In this document: positions 34,245 to 41,758 of the stretch, one piece after another
Numbering within the stretch: position 1 is the stretch's first letter
Layout: each line of letters starts with the position of its first letter
From: Nitrospira sp.
Lineage (GTDB): Bacteria; Nitrospirota; Nitrospiria; Nitrospirales; Nitrospiraceae
DNA: 48,853 bases
NCBI GenBank assembly: GCA_019636945.1
Contig: JAHBWO010000010.1
Span: 1 to 48,853, forward strand
Reading direction: 5' to 3'
Program-made: the position numbers and the translations under genes
Notes under the pieces: model-generated
Databases searched by the model: none
What the model saw: the letters and a program-made list of their open reading frames with translations, nothing else
Told to the model about the DNA's origin: nothing

Positions 34245-35369
34245 GTGTCCAAACGCGATTACTACGAAACTCTTGGTGTCGATCGAAATGTCTCGGACGA
34301 CGAGCTGAAGAAAGCCTATCGCAAGTTAGCCCGCCAGCACCATCCCGACCTTCATTCAGGGGAACAGCAAAAGAAAACCGCCGAAGAAAAGTTCAAAGAA
34401 ATCAACGAAGCCTATGAAACTCTGAGCGATCAAGAGAAGCGGAAACGCTACGACATGTTCGGCCATGCCGGAGCCCAACAGGGCGGCCCCGGCTTTGACG
34501 GATTTGATTTCGGTCGAGGCGGATTCGGTGACGTCTTCAACGATATTTTTGAGGATTTCTTCGGTCAGGCCAGAGCCGGCGGGGGCGGTCGAACCGAGCG
34601 CGGCAACGACCTCCAGTACAATCTGGAAATCACGTTTGAAGAGTCTGTCTACGGGAAAGAAGCCAAACTCAAGATTCCGCGTTGGGAACTTTGTACCGAA
34701 TGTAAAGGCACGGGAGCGAAGTCCGCAGCAGCTATTAAGCCCTGTGCCAGCTGTAAAGGCGCAGGGCAGATTCGCTTTCAGCAAGGGTTTTTTAGCGTCA
34801 GCCGCCCCTGTGGACAATGTGAAGGCACCGGACACCTCGTCACGGAACCCTGTGCGACTTGCCAGGGACGTCAACGGGTATACAAAGAGCGTGCAATCGC
34901 CGTCCACATTCCAGCTGGTATCGAAACCGGGATGCGGTTACGTCTCTCCAATGAGGGAGAGCACGGTCCCAATGGTGGGCCCCCTGGTGATCTCTACGTC
35001 GCCATTACCGTCAAACCCCATCAGATCTTTCAGCGAAAAGGGCTCGACATCGCCTGTGACGTCCCAATCAACCTGGTCACGGCGGTACTCGGCGGGAAAG
35101 TCGAAGTGCCGACCCTCAAGGGGGACACCATCATCAAAGTTCCGCCAGGCACTCAACATGACAAAGTCCTCCGCATCAAAGGATTGGGGATTCCCAGTCT
35201 CAAGGGAGGAACGACCGGCGATCAGATCTATACGATGAAGATCCAAATTCCCACCAAGCTGACGGCGAGACAAAAAGAACTGCTGATGGAGTACGCCAAA
35301 GAGAGCGGGATGTCCATGGAAGCCAATGGCGACGGCTTCTTCGATAAGATGAAGACGTTTTTCGAGTAA
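34245..35369 (+). CDS. dnaJ: DnaJ (Hsp40) co-chaperone
   Basis: 374 residues from GTG 34245. The J domain has HPD in '[11 protein letters not shown]', followed by a Gly/Phe-rich region ('[16 protein letters not shown]'), four zinc repeats ([32 protein letters not shown]; the last lacks the final Gly) and the C-terminal substrate-binding domains. It stimulates DnaK ATPase and delivers clients. The ribosome site is weak, which with the upstream hairpin suggests lower expression than dnaK. Confidence 0.97.
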   Translation: MSKRDYYETLGVDRNVSDDELKKAYRKLARQHHPDLHSGEQQKKTAEEKFKEINEAYETLSDQEKRKRYDMFGHAGAQQGGPGFDGFDFGRGGFGDVFNDIFEDFFGQARAGGGGRTERGNDLQYNLEITFEESVYGKEAKLKIPRWELCTECKGTGAKSAAAIKPCASCKGAGQIRFQQGFFSVSRPCGQCEGTGHLVTEPCATCQGRQRVYKERAIAVHIPAGIETGMRLRLSNEGEHGPNGGPPGDLYVAITVKPHQIFQRKGLDIACDVPINLVTAVLGGKVEVPTLKGDTIIKVPPGTQHDKVLRIKGLGIPSLKGGTTGDQIYTMKIQIPTKLTARQKELLMEYAKESGMSMEANGDGFFDKMKTFFE

Positions 35370-35402
35370 CCGATCCCGTCCTTCCTGACTCTCAGTGCCC
35401 CC

Positions 35403-36143
35403 ATGCCTGTATTTTTTGTTTCTCCCGCGTGTGTGACCCCTCCCACTATTTCAATAACCGGCGAACTCTTGTCTCACCTGAAGAATAGCCTCCGTATCGC
35501 CATCGGCGAATCTCTCTGGCTCAACGATGGCCAGGGCACCAGATACCGCGTAGAAATCAGTGATGTCTCGAAACATGCGATCACCGGACAGATTCTTGAC
35601 ACCATTCAGGAGCCTCTTCACGTTGCCCCTCACCTGATTCTTGGTCAGTCACTGCTCAAGGGTGAGAAAATGGACTGGGTCATTCAAAAGGCCACCGAAC
35701 TGGGCGTACACGAGATCATACCGATCGAAAGCCGACACAGTGTCGTGCAACTCAAAGCTGATCGTATCGATCACCAACTCACCCGATGGCGACGCATCGC
35801 CCTGGAAGCTTCCCAACAATCAGAACAGTGGCGCATACCGACGATCGCCAGGCCACAATCGTTCACGACACTGCTCTCACGCGATCAGACAACCTCCACG
35901 ATGCTCATGCTTGCCGAACGCCACAACGGCAAGAGCTTGCAGACCATTGCACTTCCCCAGAATACGCGCAGCTCCCTACTCATCTTGATCGGACCGGAGG
36001 GAGGTTGGAGCAAGGAAGAAAGAGACATCGCCGAGCGGCGAGGAATCGAGCCCATGACCCTTGGTCAACAGATCCTCCGGGCGGAAACCGCCGCCATCGC
36101 AACCATCGGCATTCTCCAATCGCGCCTAGGCAGACTGGGATAG
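35403..36143 (+). CDS. rsmE: 16S rRNA (uracil1498-N3)-methyltransferase
   Basis: 246 residues. SPOUT-type enzyme that methylates N3 of U1498 in 16S rRNA. A PUA-like N-terminal domain is followed by 'LLKGEKMDWVIQKATELGVH', 'IPIESRHSVV', the knot motif 'LLILIGPEGGWSKEE' and 'LGQQILRAETAAIATIGILQ'. The gene follows dnaJ by 33 bp, a commonly observed neighbourhood. Confidence 0.95.
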   Translation: MPVFFVSPACVTPPTISITGELLSHLKNSLRIAIGESLWLNDGQGTRYRVEISDVSKHAITGQILDTIQEPLHVAPHLILGQSLLKGEKMDWVIQKATELGVHEIIPIESRHSVVQLKADRIDHQLTRWRRIALEASQQSEQWRIPTIARPQSFTTLLSRDQTTSTMLMLAERHNGKSLQTIALPQNTRSSLLILIGPEGGWSKEERDIAERRGIEPMTLGQQILRAETAAIATIGILQSRLGRLG

Positions 36144-36208
36144 CAGAGCAAATGGTGTGGGATGATACGATTCGTTCCATTTCACAATAACGGCCAGAGC
36201 AAGGCTGT

Positions 36209-36231
36209 GGATGGCCCATGGTGGGGCATCC
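36209..36231 (+). repeat. Hairpin downstream of rsmE
   Basis: GGATGGCCC (36209-36217) and GGGGCATCC (36223-36231) form a 9-bp stem with one mismatch and a 5-nt loop. No T-run follows. Either a transcript end for rsmE or a leader structure for the epimerase gene that starts ~48 bp later. Confidence 0.3.
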
Positions 36232-36278
36232 TCAATCCCGCCTTGATCACAACGTGATTGCGCCCTAGAGACAGCCCC

Positions 36279-37415
36279 ATGACCAGGATGAAGAATGATG
36301 ACATCGAAGCGGTGACGTTCTGGCCAATCGATATACCCACCACGGACCCCTTTGTCGTCGCAACTGGAACACGAGAGGTTGCAGAAAATGTCTTCGTCCG
36401 CGTCACTCTCAGAAATGGGCACTGCGGCTATGGGGAAGCCGCACCGTTCCCTGAAGTCGGGGGAGAAGATCGTGCATCCTGCCTCCAAGCTCTCGCACAC
36501 CTTACTCCTTCACTCATTGGCCGGACGGTTCATGACTATCAAGAATTCGGTCGTCACCTGGCGCAGCAAGCCCCTTCCCAGCCGGCTGCGCGCTGCAGCA
36601 TCGAAACCGCTTTGCTTGATGCATACTGTCGTACCATGGCTATTCCTTTATGGCGACTCTGGGGTGGTGCTGATGTACGCTCCCGCATCACCGATATCAC
36701 GATTCCAATCACCACCCAGGACAAGACCTTGTCCCTTGCCCGCAGTTGGTATGATCACGGGTTTCGCCTGTTTAAGATGAAAGTTGGAAAAGACGTCGAT
36801 ACAGATGTCCGCCGACTCGAGGCCCTTCACCAGGCACTGCCCGGCATTTCATTCATCGGGGATGGGAATCAGGGGTTTTCTCGGGCGGAGTGCCTGGCCT
36901 TTGCCGATGGCGTTCGGCGATTCGGCGGAACACTGGTCCTACTTGAGCAACCAGTCGTACGCGACGACCTCGACAGTCTCGTTGCTATTCGGCGAGAAAC
37001 CGGCATTCCCGTCGCCGCTGATGAATCCGTCCGCTCACTCGAGGATGCGCGGAAGGTTATTACACAAGAGGCGGCGGACTATATCAACATCAAGATCATG
37101 AAAACCGGTGTCCTGGAAGCGGTGGAAATCGCATCCTTCACGCTTCAGGCAGGATTGAAGCTGATGGTCGGAGGCATGCTCGAATCACGTATCGCGATGG
37201 GTTGTTCTTTTGGTTTGGTCTTGGGTATGAAGGGGTTTGAGATGTTGGATCTGGATACTCCATTACTCTTGGCAAGCGACCCCATCCAAGGCGGCTATGG
37301 CTATGACGGCCCCACCCTTCAGCCTTGGCATGAGCCCGGTCTAGGATGCGCTGTGTCCATTCCGGCAGACGCCCACACGACCGACATAAAAAGCCAACCC
37401 CCAGGTGAACGGTAG
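36279..37415 (+). CDS. Enolase-superfamily enzyme, dipeptide epimerase type
   Basis: 378 residues from ATG 36279; TTG 36258 and ATG 36288 are alternatives. The muconate-lactonising/dipeptide-epimerase pattern is clear. The capping domain has 'GYGEAAPFPEV', then 'FRLFKMKVGKD' with the KxK catalytic pair, metal ligands Asp in 'IGDGNQGFS', Glu in 'LLEQPV' and Asp in 'PVAADESVRS', and the second catalytic Lys in 'INIKIMKTG'. 'VGGMLESRIAMGCSF' closes the barrel. L-Ala-D/L-Glu epimerase (cell-wall peptide recycling) is the likeliest role; o-succinylbenzoate synthase is less likely without men genes nearby. Confidence 0.88.
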   Translation: MTRMKNDDIEAVTFWPIDIPTTDPFVVATGTREVAENVFVRVTLRNGHCGYGEAAPFPEVGGEDRASCLQALAHLTPSLIGRTVHDYQEFGRHLAQQAPSQPAARCSIETALLDAYCRTMAIPLWRLWGGADVRSRITDITIPITTQDKTLSLARSWYDHGFRLFKMKVGKDVDTDVRRLEALHQALPGISFIGDGNQGFSRAECLAFADGVRRFGGTLVLLEQPVVRDDLDSLVAIRRETGIPVAADESVRSLEDARKVITQEAADYINIKIMKTGVLEAVEIASFTLQAGLKLMVGGMLESRIAMGCSFGLVLGMKGFEMLDLDTPLLLASDPIQGGYGYDGPTLQPWHEPGLGCAVSIPADAHTTDIKSQPPGER

Positions 37416-37670
37416 ACATTAGGCCACTTACATCCTGTGAGCTCTATCCTGAGCGATCAATCTCAGAAGGGATTGAGTTCGATCCGATCATCAATGTGCG
37501 CCCATCCGGAGGAATCCGACCCCTATATATTGGGCGCCGAGAGATCTCTGAGATGGAATGTCAATTGGATGATGAAAGACTTGCCCACACCCACGATCGG
37601 CCGGCAGAGCCTTAAAGAGATTGTAGGCCTGTGATTATGTGTAGCGTCCCAGAAACACGTTCGTAATATC

Positions 37671-37696
37671 CCCTTCGATAGGCTTAAGGCGAACGG
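37671..37696. repeat. Degenerate REP-type repeat (FALSLSKG family)
   Basis: CCCTTCGATAGGCTTAAGG followed by CGAACGG closely resembles the widespread intergenic repeat CCTTCGACAGGCTCAGGGCG. Read on the minus strand it gives the peptide NPFALSLSKG that often appears in spurious ORFs over such repeats. Three or so substitutions mark it as an old copy. Confidence 0.6.
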
Positions 37697-37707
37697 ATTA
37701 TGACAAG

Positions 37708-37733
37708 CTCTTTCTGAACTCAAGCAGAAAGAG
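37708..37733. repeat. 9-bp perfect hairpin beside the REP-like copy
   Basis: CTCTTTCTG (37708-37716) and CAGAAAGAG (37725-37733) with an 8-nt loop. It may be part of the same palindromic unit as 37671-37696, or a transcript end between the epimerase and the toxin-antitoxin module. Confidence 0.45.
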
Positions 37734-37811
37734 TGGAACAGCTTCATGACTTAGCTAAGATAGCGGGCCAACCCATTGCTTTCCGCCGATCCTAACCCGT
37801 ATTCTCCTGCC

Positions 37812-38015
37812 ATGAACCTCTCATCGTTGTCTACGGAACAGTTAAAGGAACTGGTCCAGGGTCTCGTGGACGATCGGCTTCGCGAGTTGATCGGCGATCC
37901 GGATCTTGGGCTCCAGCTCGGCGATTCACTCCGAGCCCGACTCAAGCAGTCACTTGCGAGCAATGAGCGCCTCTCCGGCGAAGACGTGGCGGAGCGGCTC
38001 GGCCTTCGGTGGTAG
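37812..38015 (+). CDS. Putative antitoxin of a RelE/ParE-type module
   Basis: 67 residues from ATG 37812. A predicted helical protein: 'LSSLSTEQLKELVQGLVDDR', 'LRELIGDPDLGLQLGDSLRA', then 'NERLSGEDVAERLGLRW'. It has the size and layout of small antitoxins placed just before RelE-like toxins, here with 6 bp between stop and ATG. No sequence family is firmly recognised; the assignment depends on its neighbour. Confidence 0.7.
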   Translation: MNLSSLSTEQLKELVQGLVDDRLRELIGDPDLGLQLGDSLRARLKQSLASNERLSGEDVAERLGLRW

Positions 38016-38021
38016 GATACG

Positions 38022-38312
38022 ATGCCCTGGTACCGCCTCGCCTTTAAACCCGGCATTGCTCAAGATCTCGCCACGATTGACCAGCCCATGGCCCAACGGC
38101 TGCTCGACAAGTCCAAATGGTTGGCATCCAATGTCGACAATCTGCGCCATGAAGCGATTGCGGACGACCTTCCGGGGCTCTCCAAGTATGCCGTGGGGGA
38201 CTGGCGGATCTTTTATGCGATCGACCGCACGGAACAGCTCGTCGACATCCACGCGATTATTCCACGATCAAGATTGAGAGAGCGACTGAACGATGACCAC
38301 AGCCCCAGCTGA
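38022..38312 (+). CDS. RelE/ParE-family toxin
   Basis: 96 residues. The RelE/ParE pattern is present: 'YRLAFKPGIAQDLATIDQPM', a helical hairpin, then the strands 'LPGLSKYAVGDWRIFYAID' and 'QLVDIHAIIPRSRL'. Conserved basic and aromatic residues in 'GDWRIFYAI' suit an mRNA interferase or gyrase poison. Its 3' end overlaps the start of the rRNA methyltransferase gene by 20 bp in another frame, so the toxin and that housekeeping gene are likely on one transcript. Confidence 0.85.
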   Translation: MPWYRLAFKPGIAQDLATIDQPMAQRLLDKSKWLASNVDNLRHEAIADDLPGLSKYAVGDWRIFYAIDRTEQLVDIHAIIPRSRLRERLNDDHSPS

Positions 38313-39501
38313 GATAGTGTTCGAGCACTGTACCCAGCTGAAGCGGTTCTTTGCACCCTGCCCACGTGGACTGGAACGCGTGCTTGAAGCAGAGCTTCAG
38401 ACCCTCGGCGTGCCGTCGGCGACCAAAACTGAAGGCGGTGTCGGATTTAGCGCATCCTGGTCGACCATGTGCTGGATCAATCTCAAGTCGCACATCGCCA
38501 GCCGAATTCTGTGGGAGGTCGGCCACAGTGCCTACAAAACGGAACAGGATGTCTATCACGCCGCCTCTGCGCTCGCCTGGCCAGAATGGTTCACGCCAGA
38601 ACAGACAATCAAGGTGAAGGTGAGCGCCCGGCGCTGTCCCCTCCCCAGCCTGGACTTTTTGACCCTCCGCATCAAAGATGCAATCTGCGATAGGTTTGTC
38701 GCTGGACGGCACAAACGACCCAGCGTCGATACGGAACGCCCCAACATTAAGGTCGATGCCTTTCTCGATCAGAACACCGTCACATTTTACCTGGATACCT
38801 CCGGAGAGCCACTGTTCAAACGCGGCCATCGGATGGGTCCCGTGGAAGCGCCGCTCAAAGAAAATCTAGCAGCAGGCATCCTGCGTCTTGCTGGCTGGAC
38901 GCCCCGGGACGTGTTGCTCGATCCCATGTGTGGGAGCGGGACTATTCCTCTCGAAGCCGCCATCATGGCTCGCCAGATCGCGCCAGGTATTTCACGAAGA
39001 TTTGCCTTCGAACGGCTGCTCGTCCATGACGCAGCACGATGGGACCGACAACGCGAAGCAGCCAGAGCCGAACAAGTCGCCGCCGTCCCATCAGCCATCT
39101 ATGCCTCTGACCGTGATCCCGCGATGGTAAAGATTGCGCGGCGAACGTTTCAAGGCGCAGGGGTGGCCAACGACATTCAGTTGAATCAATGCGACATTCT
39201 CGATCTCGACGCACCCTCCACACAGGGCATAATGGTCATCAACCCACCCTATGGCGTCCGCCTCAGCCGGCTGGACGAACTGGAATCGTTCTACCCCAAA
39301 CTGGGCGATTGGCTGAAGCAGCGCTTCGCTGGATGGCGCGCCTACGTGCTCACCGGTGATGCCCGAGTGCCGAAGCTGATTGGGCTGACGCCGTCCAAGC
39401 GCATTCCCCTTTTCAATGGCGCTCTGGAATGTCGGCTCTATGAGTTTGTGATCGTCCAAGGCGGTGCGAGACGACGCCTTGCTCCGCCGGTCAAGATATA
39501 G
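38293..39501 (+). CDS. THUMP-domain class I rRNA/RNA methyltransferase
   Basis: 402 residues. An N-terminal THUMP-containing part ('FFAPCPRGLERVLEAELQTL', residues ~12-31) is followed by a Rossmann methyltransferase with the SAM motif 'LLDPMCGSGTIPLEAAIMA' and the catalytic 'INPPYGVRL', which marks an N-methyltransferase. It resembles the RlmL N-terminal half (23S m2G2445) and related COG0116 enzymes. The RlmK half is absent. It starts inside the preceding toxin gene. Confidence 0.92.
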   Translation: MTTAPAEIVFEHCTQLKRFFAPCPRGLERVLEAELQTLGVPSATKTEGGVGFSASWSTMCWINLKSHIASRILWEVGHSAYKTEQDVYHAASALAWPEWFTPEQTIKVKVSARRCPLPSLDFLTLRIKDAICDRFVAGRHKRPSVDTERPNIKVDAFLDQNTVTFYLDTSGEPLFKRGHRMGPVEAPLKENLAAGILRLAGWTPRDVLLDPMCGSGTIPLEAAIMARQIAPGISRRFAFERLLVHDAARWDRQREAARAEQVAAVPSAIYASDRDPAMVKIARRTFQGAGVANDIQLNQCDILDLDAPSTQGIMVINPPYGVRLSRLDELESFYPKLGDWLKQRFAGWRAYVLTGDARVPKLIGLTPSKRIPLFNGALECRLYEFVIVQGGARRRLAPPVKI

Positions 39502-39676
39502 CAGAGATGGCCAACTCCTGCCTAAACAGAGCAGTCAGCGATCGTTCCTCCGATTCGGTCTGGAAGCGATTGATGTAGAGGATGAAGACGGGAAGAAAGA
39601 GAACAGTTAGGGCATTCCCCAAATACAGCGCCCATCCGACCAAGACGAACAAGAAGCCGAGATGCATCAGGCCTTT
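39491..39676 (-). pseudogene. C-terminal remnant of an isoprenylcysteine methyltransferase-family gene
   Basis: From ATG 39667 the minus strand encodes 58 residues. The sequence matches the last part of ICMT/PEMT-type membrane methyltransferases: 'MHLGFLFVLVGWALYLGNAL', 'LFLPVFILYINRFQ', 'EERSLTALFRQE'. The invariant Glu-Glu-Arg motif of the family's end is kept. In frame, only KGL precedes the Met; a TAG created by the first bases of the adjacent palindromic element (39677) closes it. No upstream ICMT half was found on the far side of the element. The fragment overlaps the convergent methyltransferase gene by 11 bp. Confidence 0.7.
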
Positions 39677-39735
39677 CTAAAAGGGTCGGGAGTCTTTATT
39701 TAAACAGGGCTAGTGAGAACTTCCTGACCCTTTAG
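39677..39735. mobile_element. 59-bp palindromic REP/MITE-like element
   Basis: Arms CTAAAAGGGTCGGGAGT (39677-39693) and ACTTCCTGACCCTTTAG (39719-39735) are imperfect reverse complements. The left arm and beyond (39682-39699) is repeated exactly, inverted, at 41253-41270 and partly at 41705-41725 beside the RAYT gene. It abuts and truncates the ICMT remnant. Probably a non-autonomous unit moved by a RAYT transposase. Confidence 0.65.
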
Positions 39736-39737
39736 AA

Positions 39738-39978
39738 GTCGTACGAAAAGCCTGTGGAGCGACAATCTACAGAAGATCTCCATTCCGATCCAGTATCCCC
39801 AATTTTGGGAAAACCATCTTTCCCTGACCTTTACTTTCTATTGGAATCTTTTGCGCTACCGTCTTCACATCATTGACCAGCATGGTCAGGTTGAACTACT
39901 CACCTATGACGTCTTGTGCCGAACCAGCTCATCCCACCTCTATCGTTGCTACCGGTCGTTCGCCTACCTCTCCTCACC
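39738..39978. other. Gap between the palindromic element and the export gene
   Basis: 241 bp on the 3' side of the Wza-like gene. No ORF, promoter or strong hairpin is supported. The missing N-terminal half of the ICMT remnant is not detectable here. Confidence 0.4.
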
Positions 39979-40695
39979 CTATCGCCCAGGGAAGACCACC
40001 ATGGATTCACTCGGGACTACGAGGGTATCCCCGGGCTTCAATTCAAAGTTATCGGCTATTCCGCTACGGAGCACGATATCATCATAACTGGCCGTGAATC
40101 GCTTCAGCCCCGGAGCAACGTCCGTAAACCGGAAAATGACGATCTGATTTCTCGCCGCCGTCTCCTTAAATCCTCCCGCGATGGTAATGCCCTGCAAGAG
40201 GGTCGTTTTGCTCTTCAGTGGATACTTGCCAGGATTCGCCACCTCGCCGAGCAAGAAGATATTGGAGCTATTAACCTCCTTCAAGGTCACGGCCACAACC
40301 GGATTCTGGACGTATTCTTTGAGTCGGTTCGTCATTTCTTCAGCCAGTTTGGTGGGCGTTTTTCCCACGGCTACGACGTCACGGATGATCGGCATGGAAA
40401 ATCGCCCATCCGGACGTACCTGCACTTGTCGCGACAAGTCCGGATTCCTCCAGACGGTAATGTCCAATACATCTTCGGCACCGATCACATACTCACTGCT
40501 GACCGCATTGGAGAGTTTGTCCATCATCGCCTGACTTATCACCTTCTCAGCCTGCAGTACCGTGGTAGATAACATGGGAATATCTGTCGGCGATTTACCA
40601 GCATCCGGTTTACTCGCCCCCGATTCGCAAAACCCGGACTCTGCGAATACTGCACCTGTCAGCACAGTCAGTAGAACCCATCGTGAGTATCTCAT
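39979..40695 (-). CDS. Polysaccharide export protein (Wza-like, Poly_export/SLBB)
   Basis: 238 residues with a signal peptide ('RYSRWVLLTVLTGAVFA') and GGAGGG 9 nt before the ATG. The Poly_export domain reads 'YVIGAEDVLDITVWRNPDLS', 'QVQVRPDGRFSMPIIRDVVA', 'AEEMTNRLKEYVQNPVVAVT', followed by an SLBB domain ('IFLLGEVANPGKYPL', 'GITIAGGFKETAARN', 'ELKPGDTLVVP'). Such proteins are the periplasmic/outer-membrane part of capsule or EPS exporters. The usual lipid-modified Cys is absent and no glycosyltransferases are adjacent, so it may serve a distant EPS locus. Confidence 0.92.
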   Translation of the reverse strand: MRYSRWVLLTVLTGAVFAESGFCESGASKPDAGKSPTDIPMLSTTVLQAEKVISQAMMDKLSNAVSSEYVIGAEDVLDITVWRNPDLSRQVQVRPDGRFSMPIIRDVVAVGKTPTKLAEEMTNRLKEYVQNPVVAVTLKEVNSSNIFLLGEVANPGKYPLKSKTTLLQGITIAGGFKETAARNQIVIFRFTDVAPGLKRFTASYDDIVLRSGIADNFELKPGDTLVVPSESMVVFPGR

Positions 40696-41438
40696 GAACG
40701 TGATCCCTCCTGTCCTAATGTCCGAATGGGGGCACTCTGTCTCGCACGTTTCTCATTCACCAGTCATGTCTTAGAAGTAGCGGGGCCGGCTCGACGGCTT
40801 CTTGTTCATCAAGCGAAATCACAAGGTTACAAGGACAAACCTTGGCCAGAATCGCTTAGCTGGCGCATCTCCCACACAGATCATGCACCATCGTGTGGAA
40901 ATAGTGCGATCGTGCATTTCAACGGATCCGCCATAATCTAGAACTAGACTGTAACATAAGATCCCCTCTCAACCTACCCCCCATTCATGAAGGGTGATGC
41001 AATCCTATACGCGAGTGGTGTACGCGTCTTACTGATGCACGAACTGTCCTCCACTGAACGAACATTCCCCCTGACAACGATACCCTTCACGTAGGCTGAG
41101 TCGTAATACCGGTTTGCACGAAGCATGAGGGGACAAGCCTTGATACATCGCCCCCAGACGGAAAACAGGTGGTAAAAGATTCTCGGTTGTGCTTGCAATA
41201 AAGACTAACTCTAGTGGCACAGACATAAATCTTGCCAATCAGAAACAAGTATATAAAGACTCCCGACCCTATTATTAGGATCGACTCTATTATTACGATT
41301 CCTTCTAACGAGAAGCCACGGCAGCACCGTCACAAGATTGACAAGCCGGGTCTCCTCATGCCGTCACTATTTTGAATGATGGCAGCATCATATAACTACG
41401 TAATAATCAAGTCACTGACATCTCACGCTTCGACAATT
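40696..41438. other. Long gap with inverted repeats and a REP copy
   Basis: 743 bp up to the sigma54-type site. It contains CCACAC/GTGTGG arms (40872-40877, 40893-40898), ATGCAC/GTGCAT arms (40883-40888, 40912-40917), and a minus-strand TGGCGG-N5-TTGA (40918-40933) that is close to a sigma54 promoter but lacks the -12 C. The REP copy lies at 41253-41270, and two near-identical TATTATTA units lie around 41270-41300. No gene is supported. Confidence 0.4.
41253..41270. repeat. REP-like copy (inverted relative to 39682-39699)
   Basis: ATAAAGACTCCCGACCCT is the exact reverse complement of 39682-39699. With the copy at 41705-41725 it brackets the zinc-ribbon gene upstream of the RAYT gene. Confidence 0.75.
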
Positions 41439-41454
41439 AGGCCCGCTTCTTGCT
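41439..41454 (+). promoter_or_regulatory. Sigma54-type (-24/-12) promoter
   Basis: AGGCCC (41439-41444), 5 bp, TTGCT (41450-41454) fits the TGGCAC-N5-TTGCW pattern, with the essential GG and GC exactly 12 bp apart. The predicted start near 41466 gives a ~34-nt leader to the ATG at 41500, with GGAGG inside it. Confidence 0.6.
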
Positions 41455-41499
41455 TGGGCTCATCGACAGCTGTGGACCCAATCAACTCAGGAGGATTCG

Positions 41500-41673
41500 A
41501 TGGAATGTCCAAAGTGCAAAGGAACGATGTTGCTGGAGCGATTCTCTGATTTCTTTCTCGTGTTCTATGCCTGGAAATGCCTCAATTGCGGCGCGATCAT
41601 CGACCGCACCATTTCCAAGAATCGACGAAAGAGTCTTGCGGCTAACGAATCTGCGACCGTTGCCGCACGCTAG
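41500..41673 (+). CDS. 57-residue zinc-ribbon protein
   Basis: ATG 41500 is preceded by CAGGAGGATTCG, an excellent ribosome site. The product starts 'MECPKCKGTMLLERF', continues 'SDFFLVFYAWKCLNCGAIID' and ends with a basic, Ala-rich tail. The two CxxC pairs (C3/C6 and C27/C30) make a rubredoxin-like zinc ribbon. Aromatic residues between them suggest a compact fold that might bind nucleic acid or protein. The sigma54-type promoter upstream implies activator-dependent expression. No specific family name is claimed. Confidence 0.75.
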   Translation: MECPKCKGTMLLERFSDFFLVFYAWKCLNCGAIIDRTISKNRRKSLAANESATVAAR

Positions 41674-41704
41674 AAACAGCTTGCGTTTTTCCTTGTTTTA
41701 TTAT

Positions 41705-41725
41705 GGGGTCGGGACTCTTTTCTTG
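41705..41725. repeat. REP-like copy at the 5' side of the RAYT gene
   Basis: GGGGTCGGGACTCTTTTCTTG shares the GGGTCGGGA core and the TCTTT that follows with the other two copies. It runs directly into the -35 box of the transposase promoter. Confidence 0.65.
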
Positions 41726-41752
41726 ACAATCGTCTGAGAGGTTGACTATAAG
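41723..41752 (+). promoter_or_regulatory. Strong sigma70 promoter of the RAYT gene
   Basis: A perfect TTGACA (41723-41728), an 18-bp spacer and TATAAG (41747-41752). The expected transcription start falls on or next to the ATG at 41759, so the mRNA should be leaderless; no ribosome site is present. Confidence 0.65.
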
Positions 41753-41758
41753 ATCATT

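Larger units (their letters stand above)
37416..37811. other. 396-bp gap with REP-like sequences
   Basis: No gene is supported. The right half holds a degenerate REP-type sequence (37671-37696) and a 9-bp hairpin (37708-37733), listed separately. The rest shows only AT-rich stretches without a convincing promoter. Confidence 0.5.

Noticed and set aside
34465..35238. 257-codon alternative frame within dnaJ
   Set aside because: Out-of-frame reading of a conserved gene; no recognisable domain.
37523..37747. Minus-strand frame containing FALSLSKG
   Set aside because: The peptide arises from translating a REP-type repeat, not from a gene.
40918..40933. Sigma54 promoter for the export gene on the minus strand
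   Set aside because: TGGCGG-N5-TTGA lacks the essential C of the -12 GC, so it is not called as a promoter, only mentioned as a weak candidate.
41269..41302. Two TATTATTA-containing units resembling a CRISPR or tandem array
   Set aside because: Only two short, imperfect units without spacers; more likely part of the REP-rich flank.
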